NCBI GenBank assembly: GCA_958450365.1 | Contig: CAUEEP010000023.1 | Location: 62,001 to 126,000, forward strand | Origin: Mesorhabditis belari | Taxonomy: Eukaryota > Nematoda > Chromadorea > Rhabditida > Rhabditidae | Reading direction: 5' to 3' | Length of the DNA: 64,000 nt | Shown: positions 1-11,644 of the stretch, in pieces | How the letters are laid out: every line of letters starts with the position of its first letter | How positions within the stretch are numbered: the first letter of the stretch is position 1 | Program-made: the position numbers and the translations under genes | The notes under the pieces: generated by a model | What the model saw: only the letters and a program-made list of their open reading frames with translations | Database searches by the model: none | Told to the model about the DNA's origin: nothing

Positions 1-3000
1 TCTACTCGTTATTTGGCGGATGGCATCTATTTTCTTGTTCACATTCCAGTTTTGTGGTGTTTTACTGTTCCCCGATATTACACTCGATTGAATTTTGTGT
101 TTAACCTCATTTGTAGTTTCCAAATGCCCAAGTGAAACGGAGCCGATTGCTTTTTGAGTGGGAATGATTTTGACGCTAGTCGATTTGCTAATCATGTAGG
201 CGTGCTCATCAATATCGTTAGCTTGAACGCGTTCGGCGAATTCTTCAACCTCTTGATTTGAAGAGATGAGTCCTCCTGTTAGTTGGAGACGTTTCATTTT
301 CAAGTTTTTTGTGGTAATGGCTTGGTGAGAATGAATGCTGGAGATCGTTTTGATCTGAGCGATGTCTTCGTTTCTTTGATCGACGTCCACCCCAGGAACA
401 GGCACTGATACGCCTAAAAAATTAGATGTTTTAGTTCTGATCTTTAAGTGAATTTTTTCGTTTAAGCTTTCGAAATTTTAAGATCCCAAGCACCACTGTG
501 TATTCTTTGCCTCTTTAAAAGGAATTTCTCTTGAAAAATTGCAATTAAAACCTTTTGAATAATCCCCTCTGATGATCCTTTAAAAGGGTTCAATTGCAAT
601 TTTACCTCTGATGAATATGAATTTCTTTAAATTCTCACCTCCGATGACGATACACCCGATATCCACGGACACTTTATCGCTGCTGCTCGTTCTTGTCGAC
701 AACGTTGACGTGATTTCCATGGTGTCCACATCTCCCTTTACCTCGTCACACATTATATTTGCATTTTCTAACTTCACATTTTTTTCTTGAACACAATCGA
801 GCCTCCAACATTTGTTAGTTGATTTGTATATTCTACGGCTTTTGACGCGCTTTTCTCTGTGGTTATGTTGATTTTCAGCTCAGTGGGGACCAAAGAGATT
901 GTAAGACTTGATGATTCCATGCTAGATTCAAGTTTGTTTCCGATAAACTCAACATCCGGAGCGTCGATTATGAATTGACCCGTATTAATCTGCATGCCTT
1001 GGGCAACGAATTTTTTGGCCTTTATTTCCAAAGCCCCTGATGTTATCGAATTTTCGGCGATTGTCTGATATTTTTTGTTGGTTTCTGTATGGTTGAAACT
1101 GAGGGAGGTGAAGTTAAAACCTGAGCTTTGAGTGTACTCCTCATGCTTTAAAATCCGCTCCTTAAATGTTACTTCTCCTTCTTCAGCCAGCATGAATGTT
1201 TTTCCCTGGTTTTCAACACTTGATCCTTCGATTATAATGTGACCTTTTGTTGATTTGATTATATTAGAATCGTCGCCTTTTGTGATAAGTCTTGTTCCCT
1301 CGCTCATTTCTTGTGAATTGTAGCTGCTAGAGTTGTTCAGGCCCCACCAACTACTTTTGGTCGTTCGGGTAGTTCGCTGGGTTACCAAATCCAACAATTC
1401 AATGTTTCCTTCAACATCTAGGTAGACGTTTTCACCTGCAGTTATGTCGGTGGCGATCGAAGTGATTCCACCGTGTTCATTTTGCATAATGATTTTCCCG
1501 CCGGAAGCTATGTTCGATTTGTTAACGTCGGTCGAAGTGGTAGTCGTTGTTTTTTTGTTGAAGCCTAAAAAGCCTGACTTTTTTTCTGTTTGAGATCGGT
1601 GGGTAGTAGCGGCACTGGCCGTGATTCCGTGCGTGCCTTGTAGGATCATGTCGCCTTGACTGGATAGATTTGACGCGTAGACGTCTATTTTATTGCCGGC
1701 GTTCATGTGAAGACCTAAAGCGTTAAAATGTAAAACGTTATAACCACGATCCGGGTCCGAAGCAGGGCTGCAATACCCAATCCTGCCCTTTTAAAACCTT
1801 TCGGACGGTTTCGGCACACCAAAAAGGACAATTAAGCCCGGATATCAATATACAATAAGTTTTCCAGCTGGATGAATTGGAAATTTGTAAGAGATTAGCG
1901 CTCGACTCGGATCGAATTAAGCCTAAATCGTTGAATATGATTTTAGTGAAAAACGTGACATCTCACATTTTTCAAGCATATTCTGAAACTTAAGGTTTGC
2001 ATGTGAGTTTTAAAATTTAGGGCTTTTTTACAGATTTCCGGTTCGTCCAGCTGGAAAACTTGTCGGATATTGATTTCTGGTTCCGATATCCGACCGAACG
2101 GATTCGAACGATTAGGTTTATTCTGAAGTTATTCGGCATTAGCGACCAAGTTATAATAGAAAGGCTGCGCGAGGGCAATTTTTTACCTCTAAGTGCTAAA
2201 TTCGCCGAATAACTTCAGAAATTTGGCATTAAGCTTGTAAGTTTTTGAGAATAATCTGGTGCAAATCTCATTCAAATATATTGATTTTACGCTGAGATAT
2301 TAGCAATTTAGAAAAGGGCCAAGACTTAGTTTACAACCTAATACAGTCAAACTTCGATATAACGAACATTTTCTGGATAAATTACCGTATACTTTTAGTT
2401 TTTTGAGTGAATATTATTATATTTTCGTTGAAATTGAGTTAGGTATCTTAAAATTAGTTTACTTTTTGCTTGTCCACAATTTTTATTAAGTATACTTTTT
2501 CCTGTTATTCTTCATTTTTAGTAATAGCTTTATTTTTAGGTGATGGATCGAGTGAAAGCAAGTCGGTGATCAATCAATTTGGCTTTAAAGAAGCGGATAC
2601 TTGACCAATCGTCTTCAAAGGGAACTTCTGAATTGGCCAGGGATTTTGATCTACCACCATTCTTGGCAAGAGGTTAGCCATATTGGAAGCAATTGATGAT
2701 GGAGGAGTCACAGAAAAGGGCACGACTGAAGACGAGCAAATACGAGCTTATTGAGGAAGGAGTGCTTACTTGATTGAAAACAAGCTCGAAGCCAAAACGA
2801 ATGCGTGGATGGGGATTTACTTCGTAAAAAAGCGATAAAGTTGGCAAAAATGATGGGAGCTACTGATTTTCAAGCGAGTGGCGGCTGGTTGGACAAATTT
2901 AAGAAGTGACATGAGATTGTTTTTCGAACTCTACAAGGAGAAACTGCCGAGATTAATCTCGATGATGTCGAAAAGTTGAAAGCCGAAGTGCTAAATGAGC

Positions 3001-6000
3001 TTTTAATGGAATTCAACCCAAAAGATGTTTTCAATTTGGACAAAACCGCTTTATTTTGAAGATTGACGCCAAATAAAACAATGTCATTTAAGGGAGATCG
3101 GTGCACAAGTGGAAAAAAGCAAAGAACGAGTGACGAGTCTTGTTGGAACAAATATGGACGGAAGTAAAAAGTGTCCGCTTTTGATAATCGGAAAGGCCAA
3201 GCTACCAAGATGTTTCAAAGACACTAAAAAGCTTCAAATTCTGTACGAGGCCAATTTGAAAGCATTGATGACATGCGAATTATTTGAGGACTATATTAGC
3301 AAATGGAACCAAAAGCTGGTAAAGTTCAATCGGAAGATTCTACTTTTATTGATAATTCCCCTGCTCATCCAAAAATTGTTTTATCAAACTTTCGACTGCG
3401 ATTCTCCCTTCCAAATACAACAGCTGCTATTCAGCTGACATGGGAGTTATCAAAAATCTCAAAGTAAAGTATTAAGGATTTTTGATGAAGCGGAGAATCA
3501 ACGCAACTGACCAGAACGTTACTTTCAACTTTGATTTGTTGGACGCAATCCATTTGCTTGAACAATCCTGGAACGAAGTCAAGAGTTCGACCTTGATAAA
3601 TTGTTTCCGAAAGCGGGATTTATTACGCGTGATTCAGCACACAGAGGAGATGACATTGTTGAAGAGCATTTTGACGACGGAGGCGCTGAACTTTTTTCGG
3701 ATCCGATTTGGGATCAATTAAATGATTCTGATTAATTAAAGTTAATTAATTCTCGTGTTGATGCCATGGATTTGGCATTTGTCGATGAAGATGTTGCTAC
3801 AACAGGAATTCGAACTTTGGATCAAATAGCAAAAGGTTTGCAAACAATGAAAATTCCTTCGGGAAGCGAGAAAGAGGAAATGATTGAGGATGAAATTTCA
3901 ATCTCCCAAAGTGAAGCTTATTATCATTTTCAAATGGTTCAACGATACATAAAAAAGAACGGAACAACAGAAACTTTTTTCGGCAATGAATGCCATTGAC
4001 AATTTTTTCGACTAACAAGCTTCCTTGTTACAAAGCAATCTCATTTAACAGATTTTTTTAATGTTCTTTAGATAGTTGATTGTTGATAATTGTTCATTAG
4101 CTAACGATAAAACCAGTGGCTATTTCTATACAACGAATTTCAACAGAAATTAAGATTGTTGTTTCTATATAACGAATTATTTTTCCGGTCCCTTGCGATT
4201 CGTTATATCGAAGTTCGCTGTATATTCAAACACTCGATTAGGGCAAACAGACCTTTCGTGCGCCCTTCGCTCCCATAAGCATTTCCTTTTCCAGCTCTAA
4301 TATTGCTTGCTTTTGCTCTCGATCCCGAATGTTTCGCCGCATGTATATTTATGTCTCGAGCAGCTTTCATGTGAATCGAGTTTCCTGCAACATCCGAATG
4401 TTTTACATTTATTGAGCCTCTATTGCTCATCAGCCCAACATCACCGCCAGCTGATAAACTCGCATCATTCAAGTTAAGATCCCCATCTAAAGCTTGTGCA
4501 TGAAATGATTTTGACGTTGAAACTCGGCCGACAATATCAATACTTTTGAATTTCAACGATAAACTGCAATTTCGACTGAGGCTTCCGAGTACGAGTTTTT
4601 CATCGGTGACAGCCAAATCGAGCATATCTCTAACTTCCATCGATCGGAACACCCCATTGCCTTCTAGCAAATTTTTTGCATTTTGGCCTTCCATTCTTCT
4701 ACATTCAATCGATAAAGTCCCGAAACGGTGATTGGCCTGACCGGAAGCTGTCAAAAGATTTACGTTGTTTTGCGCCTTAGCTCTCATTTTTCCGGCATCT
4801 ACCCGACCGATCAAGTTCACATCAGCATTTTCAGACATCACCGAAATGCTATCAACAACAGCATCACCTATGTTTACGTTTTTCTTGGCATCAATCACAA
4901 CGTTTTTGCCTTTAATGCCAGGTACCGTTGCGGCTCCTTGCTTGGCCGTCAGTTTCGCAAGATCCGATGTGGCATTTGTAACATTTAGATCGTCTTCCGC
5001 TTCTGCTGCGAGTTTTTCCGAGTGAAAAACTCGTACTCGGAAGCCTCAGTCAGAATCATTTCATGCACAGTTCATCGTTGAAATTCAAAAGTATTGATAT
5101 TGTCGGCCGAGTTTCAACGTCAAAATCATTTCATGCACAAGCTTTAGATGGGGATCTTAACTTGAATGGTGCGAGTTTATCAGCTGGCGGTGATGTTGGG
5201 CTGATGAGCAATAGAGGCTCAATAAATGTAAAACATTCGGATGTTGCAGGAAACTCGATTCACATGAAGATGCTGTGAACTTCCCGGAAATTTCGATTGT
5301 GGAACTTTGAGCTTCTTTGGGATCTTCAGAAGTCAAGTCAACCGCTTTTTGAATGGCTTCATTGGATGTCATGTAAATGTTGGAAGATGTGTTCACGGTG
5401 CCGGTGATATCTAAATGTTCTTCTGATTTTTAGCTTAAAAACTTCCTGTCTTGCCAACTTAAAGATTTTCCCCTCAAAACTCTTACCTATTTTATCCTTG
5501 ACCACGAATTGGACTGCCTTCTTCTCGTCTTGTTCTACCAATTTCAAATTCACATCTTTATCCTTCAGAACTTCCATTTCTTTAGCTTTCAAATAATTCA
5601 TTTTCATGTTTGTCATCTTTTCGAATTCCACTCGAACGTCTTCGGCTAATCTATGATGCACACATTGCTCGACACCATTCCCTTGCAAAACCACTTTTTG
5701 GACTGCTTTTCCCACATGCAAGTTTATTATTTGAGAAGCCCCATTGTTGCCGAAATGAAACGCTTCAACTTCGTTTTCGAATCGCAAATTTCTAGCTTGG
5801 AGCAAACCGTTTTCCTGAATTTCTATCAAGAAAGTTTTGTCTACGGACTTTTGAGGAGAAACAATCAATAAATTAAATTCATGATTCCCATAGATTTTCA
5901 AAGAGTTCTCTCCCAAAATGCGTGTCACTTCATTTTTCGTCTTTCCGAGTTTGATATCCGAATGAAGCTCGACATTTTTACCCATGATTTGGCACGATTT

Positions 6001-9000
6001 TGTGGGTAGGATGCATTCAGAAAGTTCATTCGATTTGCAGCAAAATTCGAACTTTGGAGATACATTTGCTGAGATGGCTAACTTTTCTTCCACATCAAGA
6101 CAGCCATCTAGTTTACAATCGTTGATGGTCGTGTATTTGATATCGGCATTGGTAGCGGTTATTTGTCCACGGAGATTATCGATATCATTGACTTTGATCT
6201 CAAGGCGGATTGCCTAAGAAAGTTTTTATGAGAAAAAGGTGGTCAAACAAAATATATTTGTCTACTTTTTATCTTATTGAAATAACTCTCAAGAGCTGGA
6301 ATTAAAGAAGAGAAACAAGTTGGGAAATTTCAGAACCCCAAATTGTACCTAGAGCTTGTAAAAAAAGTGTCTGTCAATTAGTACGCGCTTACCTGAACAA
6401 CAGATTCGTTCACCAAATTTCCCTTTCCAAAAATCCGTAATACGTGTGCTATCAGGGCTTCTTGATTGACCATTTTCTCTTGTATGCAAAAATTTGCGTC
6501 CATCAAATACGGGCAACTTTTCTCATAACTCCCATACTTCCACACCCATTATTCACCAGTTTCTCGGCAAACACACAGTTTGAGGTGCTCGTTTGGATGA
6601 TCGCACCGTTGTGGAGAGTATATTTGCAGATGATCCGTTGTTGAGGGTCATTAGATGAGGCGAGAAAGATTTGGGCTCGTGATTGGGTGAACAAGGTTCG
6701 ACATTCCACTAAATTGCTAGCTTTTTCATCGGTCGAAACGTTGTTGCAAAGGACAATTCGACCGATATTAGAGCATTGGACGTCCACCTAAAATTTTGTG
6801 CTATAAAAGTCATTGCAGATCTTAAACGAGACTTCAAAATTTAAACTGACATTTAAACTATTTCCGTCACTCTTTTAATCATATTTTCTTAAGGATTGTA
6901 AGAAAAGGGTTGAAGTTTTTTTTTTTGAAAAGTATAGTTCGCGACATTTCCTCTTTTTGACGCCCTTTCCTAAAAATGCCACTTACTTCTGATCCAAAAA
7001 TTCCATGTGCGTGCAACCATCCATTTATTGAAAACCCGAAATATGCACTCTCATCCCTTACTTCCAAATTCTCCTTTTCTCGATACTCCAAATACAACGC
7101 TTTTTCGTGCACTTTGAGCAATCCATTCACCGAGAAAAACGATTTCTCCAAGGAGTTCAGCGTGATCGCAGCTTGATCGGCATAAACTTCTCCACTTGAA
7201 ATCACATTTCCAATCGCCAAAATGATGAGCAGCCTTGTCTCGACCAATCCCAACCATTCTCCATCTTGTGAAGTGTTGATTTTGAGTGTAAGCTTTCCAT
7301 CTACCTTTAGTTGTCCAGATTGAGACTGCTCGAAATTGGCGCTAGCTATCTGAAGCAGATCCTCAATAGCCCAAGTGCCTTTATTGCGAAAGTGTTCATT
7401 AAGCACATCGCCAGTGTTGGCTTCAATTTTTGCATGAGTTGAAATGAAAATCTTCTTATTGCTGAAAAGATGCATTTCTTTGAATTGCCATATACCGAAA
7501 GTGGCCGACCACATGCCGACGATTCCATGAAAATTTGATGCCGTTAAAAACGCGTTGCTCCCGGTTTTGAAGTTTTCATAAACATTTGTTGTTAGTCGAT
7601 TTCTGACGGATAGAAAGCCGTTGCATTCAAGGAGCTTTGTGTTGATCTCGAGAAAATCCTCGACGCCAAATTCCGTGTTCTCATGAAAAACAGTTTGCTC
7701 GTCAACCGAGAAAGCTCCGCTCAAAATCTTGATTTGTCCATAAACGTCGAAACTTTTTGCAACGTCCATATTCACCAATCCAGAAGACCAGATAGAATCA
7801 TTCTCACAAATTGCCAACCCACCCACTTTCAAAGCAACTCGTTCACCTTCAATTTGAGCACAATCCTCCAAATTGTTTTCTAACTTTAACTTAATTGAGA
7901 GAGCTGTGATCTTTCCCCGTTTCCAATCATGCGTTTTCATTAGCGCTTCGGTTTGGTAGTCGTTAGTGTCCATATTTTTCAGCGACTTTCTAGCCAACTT
8001 TCGAGGTGTCGTTACACCCTTCTCGCATTCAATTTCTTCTTTTGAATCGACACCAGACTCGAGTAGACTAGCGACTTGAGACACTTTTTTCTCGTTTATC
8101 GATTTACCAAGAGTTTCAGAGGAGAGTTGGCCAGTGTCGGAATGGTCATGTGCGATTTTGAATAGACCTTTGATAGCTTTAAAACCCCGATGTGCTGTGT
8201 CGGATTTGTTGTCACGAACGGAAAGGATATTCCCAATAGAAAGATCGATAAGGGAACTGGAGATGATTTGGCCAAAATTGCTAATGGAACCTGAAAAGAT
8301 TCTCAAGAAAATTGTACAAATTGCTTACTACAATCTTTGGTAATTTTGGCATGAAAAAAACTCGACTTTGACGGCCATGTTTTTTTGATGCAAAAACCGG
8401 GGTTGCTTCTTAACTTAATTGAGCAAATTTTTAAAAAAAACTATTTTTTATATCAAAAGTTTCTACAAGAGAACAACGTTTTAGATTTGAAAGTAATTTT
8501 CCCAGTTCTTGAAAGCTTTTGGAGCGATTTTCAAGCCAATGCTCGACTCGCGTACCTGTTATTTTCCCGATCACACGTTTGCTAATCTTTCCACTTATAT
8601 CAACCCCAATATAGCCGCCAATCGAAATGTGCAATTGATTCGCGCAGATGTTGAGTTCCAATTCCGGCGCGTACAAATGGCCATCGAAAGACAAGGCAAC
8701 TGAATCAGTTTGGAATTTTCGACAATTAATGCATGTTTCCAATGTTCGAATCGAGAAGTCAATTGCATGGAGATTAAGCACGTTGAAGTCGAGCTTGTTC
8801 GAATTGAGAAAGAGATCATTTTCGGTGGAAACTAGCGAGAGACAATCGCCGGTCAGTGATTTGGCACGTTCGACTTGCAAATTCGGAGCTTCGATGACCA
8901 AGTCTTTGATGATTTTGGAAGCGGTTTTTATGATTGTCGTTTTTAGCTCTCCTTAGGAAACAAGTTCTTTTGTCTAAAAAATAGTTTTTGAAGAAAAAGT

Positions 9001-9253
9001 TATTTACAAGCTTTTACCTTGAGCGTCACTTTCAAAACTAAGTTGTTGTTGACTTCGTTTAATGAAACACCCAAATTTTGGCCCATGCCTAGCACCATTT
9101 CTTTGTCTTTATGAGAACTGGACCATTTTCTATGGTCTGTCACATGAACACAAATTTCATCGAGTTTGTAATTGATTGAGTTCGTCGAATTTGCAGATTT
9201 TGTTTGAATGATCAAAATTTTCAGTTTTGGAATAGTTTGCATTGTTGCACTAT
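1..9253 (-). CDS. Filamentous hemagglutinin/CdiA-type repeat protein, intron-containing, runs off the window
   Basis: Seen: a chain of minus-strand exons in compatible phase, approximately 9018-9253, 8556-8946, 6987-8290, 6511-6787, 6393-6448, 5487-6213, 4253-5422, 639-1714 and 1-413, open at the window edge. Good donors and acceptors include CAG|GTAAGC at 6393, AG|GTAAGAG at 5487 and TTTTCAG at 8291. The first ATG is at 9242; an upstream exon is possible. The protein is rich in short beta repeats of the type 'NLRGQITATNADIKYT', 'ASLSAGGDVGLMSNRGSI' and 'SSWWGLNNSSSYN'. Known: such repeats form right-handed beta-helices in bacterial two-partner-secretion adhesins such as FHA and CdiA; animals normally lack them. 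Inferred: an acquired gene that gained introns. Odd: the reading frame shifts in a run of A near 780-790, and exon 4253-5422 is interrupted by an inverted copy of itself. No secretion signal, TPS domain or C-terminal effector domain is visible here. It could be a decayed copy. Confidence 0.72.
1843..2221. repeat. Nested short inverted repeats in the intron of the hemagglutinin-like gene
   Basis: Two inverted pairs are visible. 'AAGTTTTCCAGCTGGA' near 1857 is mirrored near 2046, with 'GGATATC' and 'CAATAT' shared further out. 'TTCTGAAGTTATTCGGC' near 2121 is mirrored near 2205. They lie in the 2.5-kb intron 1715-4252 beside the Tigger element and look like small non-autonomous hairpin elements. 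No coding was found in 1720-2340. Confidence 0.5.
2344..4220 (+). mobile_element. Tigger/pogo-like DNA transposon, degenerate
   Basis: The element is bounded by inverted termini of the form CAG(T/C)(C/G)AA(A)CTTCGATATAACGAA and flanked by TA at 2342-2343 and 4221-4222. Broken plus-strand frames from about 2870 to 4000 read as a pogo/jerky-class transposase: 'DVFNLDKTALF' near 3030, 'LVGTNMDGSKKCPLLIIGKA' near 3140, and 'FIDNSPAHPKI' with 'RFSLPNTTA' near 3340-3430. Known: this family (CENP-B-like DDE_1) inserts at TA. Multiple stops and frameshifts make it non-autonomous. It sits inside an intron (1715-4252) of the hemagglutinin-like gene, so it need not disrupt the host reading frame. Confidence 0.85.
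5023..5267 (+). repeat. 245-base inverted copy of 4367-4602 inserted in the same exon
   Basis: The plus strand here encodes the same repeat as the minus strand at 4367-4602 ('GRVSTSKSFHAQALDGDLNL' in both), with about one residue changed (D to G) and one 9-20-base patch replaced near 5051-5071. The copy is inverted relative to the gene, introduces stops into the minus-strand frame, and its edges are clean. The minus-strand frames on both sides (to about 5270 and from about 5020) appear to belong to the same exon. The two arms would form a cruciform with a roughly 420-base spacer. Confidence 0.8.
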
Positions 9254-9328
9254 CTAAAGTAAATACTTTTAAAGTTTAAAAAAAGATAGAGGAAAATGTA
9301 TAACACAAAGCTAAAATCAATACGGGAC

Positions 9329-9456
9329 CTGGCAAGTGGAAGCGTGAGACAACGCTCAAACTCGTTTCGCTATCAGAACATTGGATTTCTTTTTTGATGC
9401 TGCAAGAATTTGGTCTTTCTCCAAAAATCAGTTCTTCTCTCTCCCCTTTCTTTAAA
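9329..9456 (-). other. Possible upstream exon of the hemagglutinin-like gene
   Basis: An open minus-strand frame containing 'GERPNSCSIKKEIQ' and 'SETSLSVVSRFHLP' ends at a CCAG|GTCCCG donor. It is in phase with an acceptor TACTTTAG at 9254-9255 that would extend the exon holding the first ATG of the hemagglutinin-like gene. The donor is weak and no start codon was placed upstream, so the link is tentative. Confidence 0.35.
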
Positions 9457-9780
9457 ACTTCTTATCAGTTAACACACAAAAATAATAACGACAAAGCTGA
9501 CAAAGGAAAGCGAACAATTAACTTCGAGTTGGGGTTTCAAATCTTAAAGGAGGTGTAACAATCGTGGCCTATTCTCACTAAAAAAATTTTTCGAGAAAAT
9601 GCGTTTATTTTGTGTTTATTTGTTAGATTTATTGCTTTATAAAAATAAATTGGCCAAATTAATTTGAGCTCAAAATAGAGTTATTCACATTTCGCGTGGC
9701 CAATCTTCTAGGGCTTTTTATCTGGATTTTGTATTTTCTTTTGGTTTTTTTGGTGCTTTTTTATGTGTCATAAAAGTTTC
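9457..9780. other. Gene-free spacer
   Basis: AT-rich sequence between the hemagglutinin-like gene (minus) and the small plus-strand gene at 9796. No coding or repeats recognised. It is the presumed shared upstream region of the two divergent genes. Confidence 0.4.
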
Positions 9781-9795
9781 AGTTTAGGTTAAACA

Positions 9796-10040
9796 ATGTC
9801 GGATGAGAAGGAAGTTATCTCGAAACCCAAGTATCTTCTGGTAGAATTCGAAAAGCTAGAATTGCTAGAAAAGCTAGATTGTCACCTTTGTGGTCGGGCA
9901 CCTGGTGGAAAAAGTGCTGGAAAAGGGAGAAACATTCAGTGGACGGAAAACGGCACAAATTTTACCGCCAAAACTACAAATTTTTTGATTGTATTTGTCC
10001 TGAATTTGAACAGATTATCAGTGTAATCATCATTTGCTGA
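9796..10040 (+). CDS. Small unrecognised gene, possibly trans-spliced
   Basis: An ATG at 9796 follows AAAGTTTCAG at 9771-9780, which looks like a nematode splice or trans-splice acceptor. The first frame reads 'MSDEKEVISKPKYLLVEFEK' and then 'CHLCGRAPGG'. From about 9955 a different frame is the conserved one: 'FYRQNYKFFDCICPEFEQI', ending near 10040. The same terminal segment ('NYKSFDCICPEFEQIFSVIS') is encoded on the minus strand at 44969-45050 after a clear TTTCAG acceptor. So the last exon is real and the frame switch here is either a missed junction or a break. Its 3' half lies in the inverted repeat 9974-10265/44767-45040. Function unknown. Confidence 0.4.
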
Positions 10041-10265
10041 GTCACTTTGCCGAAGCCGATGATGAACCAACCTCTTGTTAAGAGTGTTATTAACTACAAA
10101 TATCAATTGTTAAAATTTATTTAAATATAAAAAAAGGGATTTTCAAAATAGAATAGAAAGGAATCAGTGTGAGATGTGTGGGGATCGGTTCTTCAATAAA
10201 ATGATGAGCGCCTGGGAGGGCTCTTCTTGTCGAAATCCGTCGAGATGTTCCAGAGTTTGATTACC
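9974..10265. repeat. Inverted repeat partner of 44767-45040
   Basis: Reverse complement of 9974-10265 matches 44767-45040 almost throughout, including the end of a hemagglutinin-like gene, the spacer and the terminal exon of the small convergent gene. A few short insertions and deletions separate the copies. Confidence 0.8.
10193..10265 (-). pseudogene. 3' end of a second hemagglutinin-like gene
   Basis: The minus-strand frame 'NISTDFDKKSPPRRSSFY' then stop (10193-10195) matches the C-terminus encoded at 44770-44829 ('NISTDLDTKSPPGPASFY', stop). The frame is not maintained above 10265. It is therefore a remnant tail of a hemagglutinin-like gene upstream of, and in the same orientation as, the one at 1-9253. 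Confidence 0.6.
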
Positions 10266-10517
10266 CCACTTCTTGGCTCTCAAAAAAAAAATTCAAATTC
10301 AGAAGTTTTTGTCTAGAATTTCAAAGGAATTTTGGAGGGAATAATCATTCTGAATAATCAAGTAAATCTTAAGTCAATCGGTGGTGCATTTTTAAACAAA
10401 AAGACGAAAAAAATTCCGAGAATGCTCTTTCGAACCTAATATATTGAAAGTAAAACCGTTTAGTGTTTTCCATCTTTCTATTCACAAGACCTCAACAGTT
10501 GCTTTTGTTTGTTTCAC

Positions 10518-10641
10518 CTGTTGATTGTCCTCTTTGTGATCTCCTTCAATCATCAATCGATCTCCCTCCAATCGAATGCTCAACTCTTCGGGTTTCATCG
10601 ACGTCCACATTCAACGAAAAACCATCATCGGTCAAGGAAAG
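10518..10641 (-). pseudogene. Small heat shock protein (Hsp20/alpha-crystallin) exon, frame-broken
   Basis: Minus strand, starting after an AATTTCAG acceptor at 10642: 'LSLTDDGFSLNVDV', then in another frame 'KPEELSIRLEGDRLMIEGDH' and 'KEDNQQ', ending at a CAACAG|GTGAAAC donor. Known: the alpha-crystallin domain has the signature F-x-V-x-x-D-V-x-x-F-x-P-E-E-L-x-(V/I)-x-(L/V)-x-G-x-x-L-x-I-x-G-x-H. The segment at 10581-10585 is two bases short of what the domain needs, so the frame is lost between the two halves. No other Hsp20 exons were found within a kilobase. Inferred: a relic of a chaperone gene. Confidence 0.7.
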
Positions 10642-10649
10642 CTGAAATT

Positions 10650-11056
10650 GGGAAGCTCAAAAGTGTTTAAAGGTTAGTTTTATCAAAAACTAGAGTCAAA
10701 AACTTTATCTTAATTAAACTTGCAAAAATTTTCCTGTTTAAATCATCAGTTTTCATTCGAATCCTCAAAATTTTTGTATTCTCCCAATTAGTGGTGATTA
10801 AACAGATTGTTTCATTCAAAAAGTCTTCAGTCATCTCGAATCAAAACTTACTGCTTAGCTTGTTTTTGAAACTATATACACAACTTTGAAAAATCAATTT
10901 TGAGAATTCTTGATTTGGAACCTACTGATTTTTGTTTCTTGTTGAGAATTCTCATCGATTGTTGTCCCAAAGTCTCATCGAAAGCTTTATCCAAAGAATT
11001 TTTATCGTTTCGAAGGAATCATTGAATGATTCAAAAAGTAATTTGAGTTAGATTTG
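10650..11056. other. Gene-free AT-rich stretch
   Basis: No coding, RNA gene or repeat recognised between the heat-shock relic and the palindromic element at 11057. Confidence 0.4.
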
Positions 11057-11644
11057 TAACGAAAACATCTGTTGGCGTTGGCGATTTAAGGTTTTTCTCA
11101 GCACCAACCCTTCAATTTCGACTATTTTAATGATCTGAAATCATCATTTTTCTTCCCAAAAACATTTCTCTCACCTTGCCGCCTCTTTGTGACTGAAATG
11201 GGATTTGATTGGCAAGTGATCATATTATTTTTTAAATTATTAGTCCTTTTAAAAACTTGATCTAATGAATCGAAAACGAAACGTAACGAAAACATCTGTC
11301 GACGTTGACGATTTAAGGTTTTTCTTAGCACCAACCCTTCCATTTTGATTATTTTAATGATCATTCAATGCAGAATAAAGTTGCGCGTCGAATGATACCA
11401 AAATTAAGTCAAAAAGTAATTTCCTTGTAAAGTTGTTGGCTAAAAACTTAAACCACACCCATTATGAATGGGACTTAACCTTTTGCCTCATAACTTTACA
11501 TGGAAATTACTTTTTGAGTTAATTTTGGCATCATTCGACGCGCAACTTTATTCTGCATTGAATGATCATTAAAATAATCAAAATGGAAGGGTTGGTGCTA
11601 AGAAAAACCTTAAATCGTCAACGTCGACAGATGTTTTCGTTACA
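11057..11644. repeat. Palindromic (foldback/MITE-like) element with an extra direct copy of one arm
   Basis: 11283-11430 is the near-perfect reverse complement of 11480-11644, with 'ATCTGTCGACGTTGACGATT' at the outer part of the left arm. A partial third copy of the arm lies in direct orientation at 11057-11133 ('CATCTGTTGGCGTTGGCGAT'). The centre near 11450 carries 'CACCCATTATGAATGGGAC'. No protein is encoded. Confidence 0.75.

Noticed and set aside
5157..5396. Independent gene in the minus frame
   Set aside because: Its first part is the spliced continuation of the hemagglutinin-like gene and its last part is antisense to the inverted copy at 5023-5267.
1..9253. Bacterial contamination in the assembly
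   Set aside because: The hemagglutinin-like frames are joined by short phased introns and host a eukaryotic Tigger transposon inside an intron, and paralogous ends are embedded in the nematode repeats.
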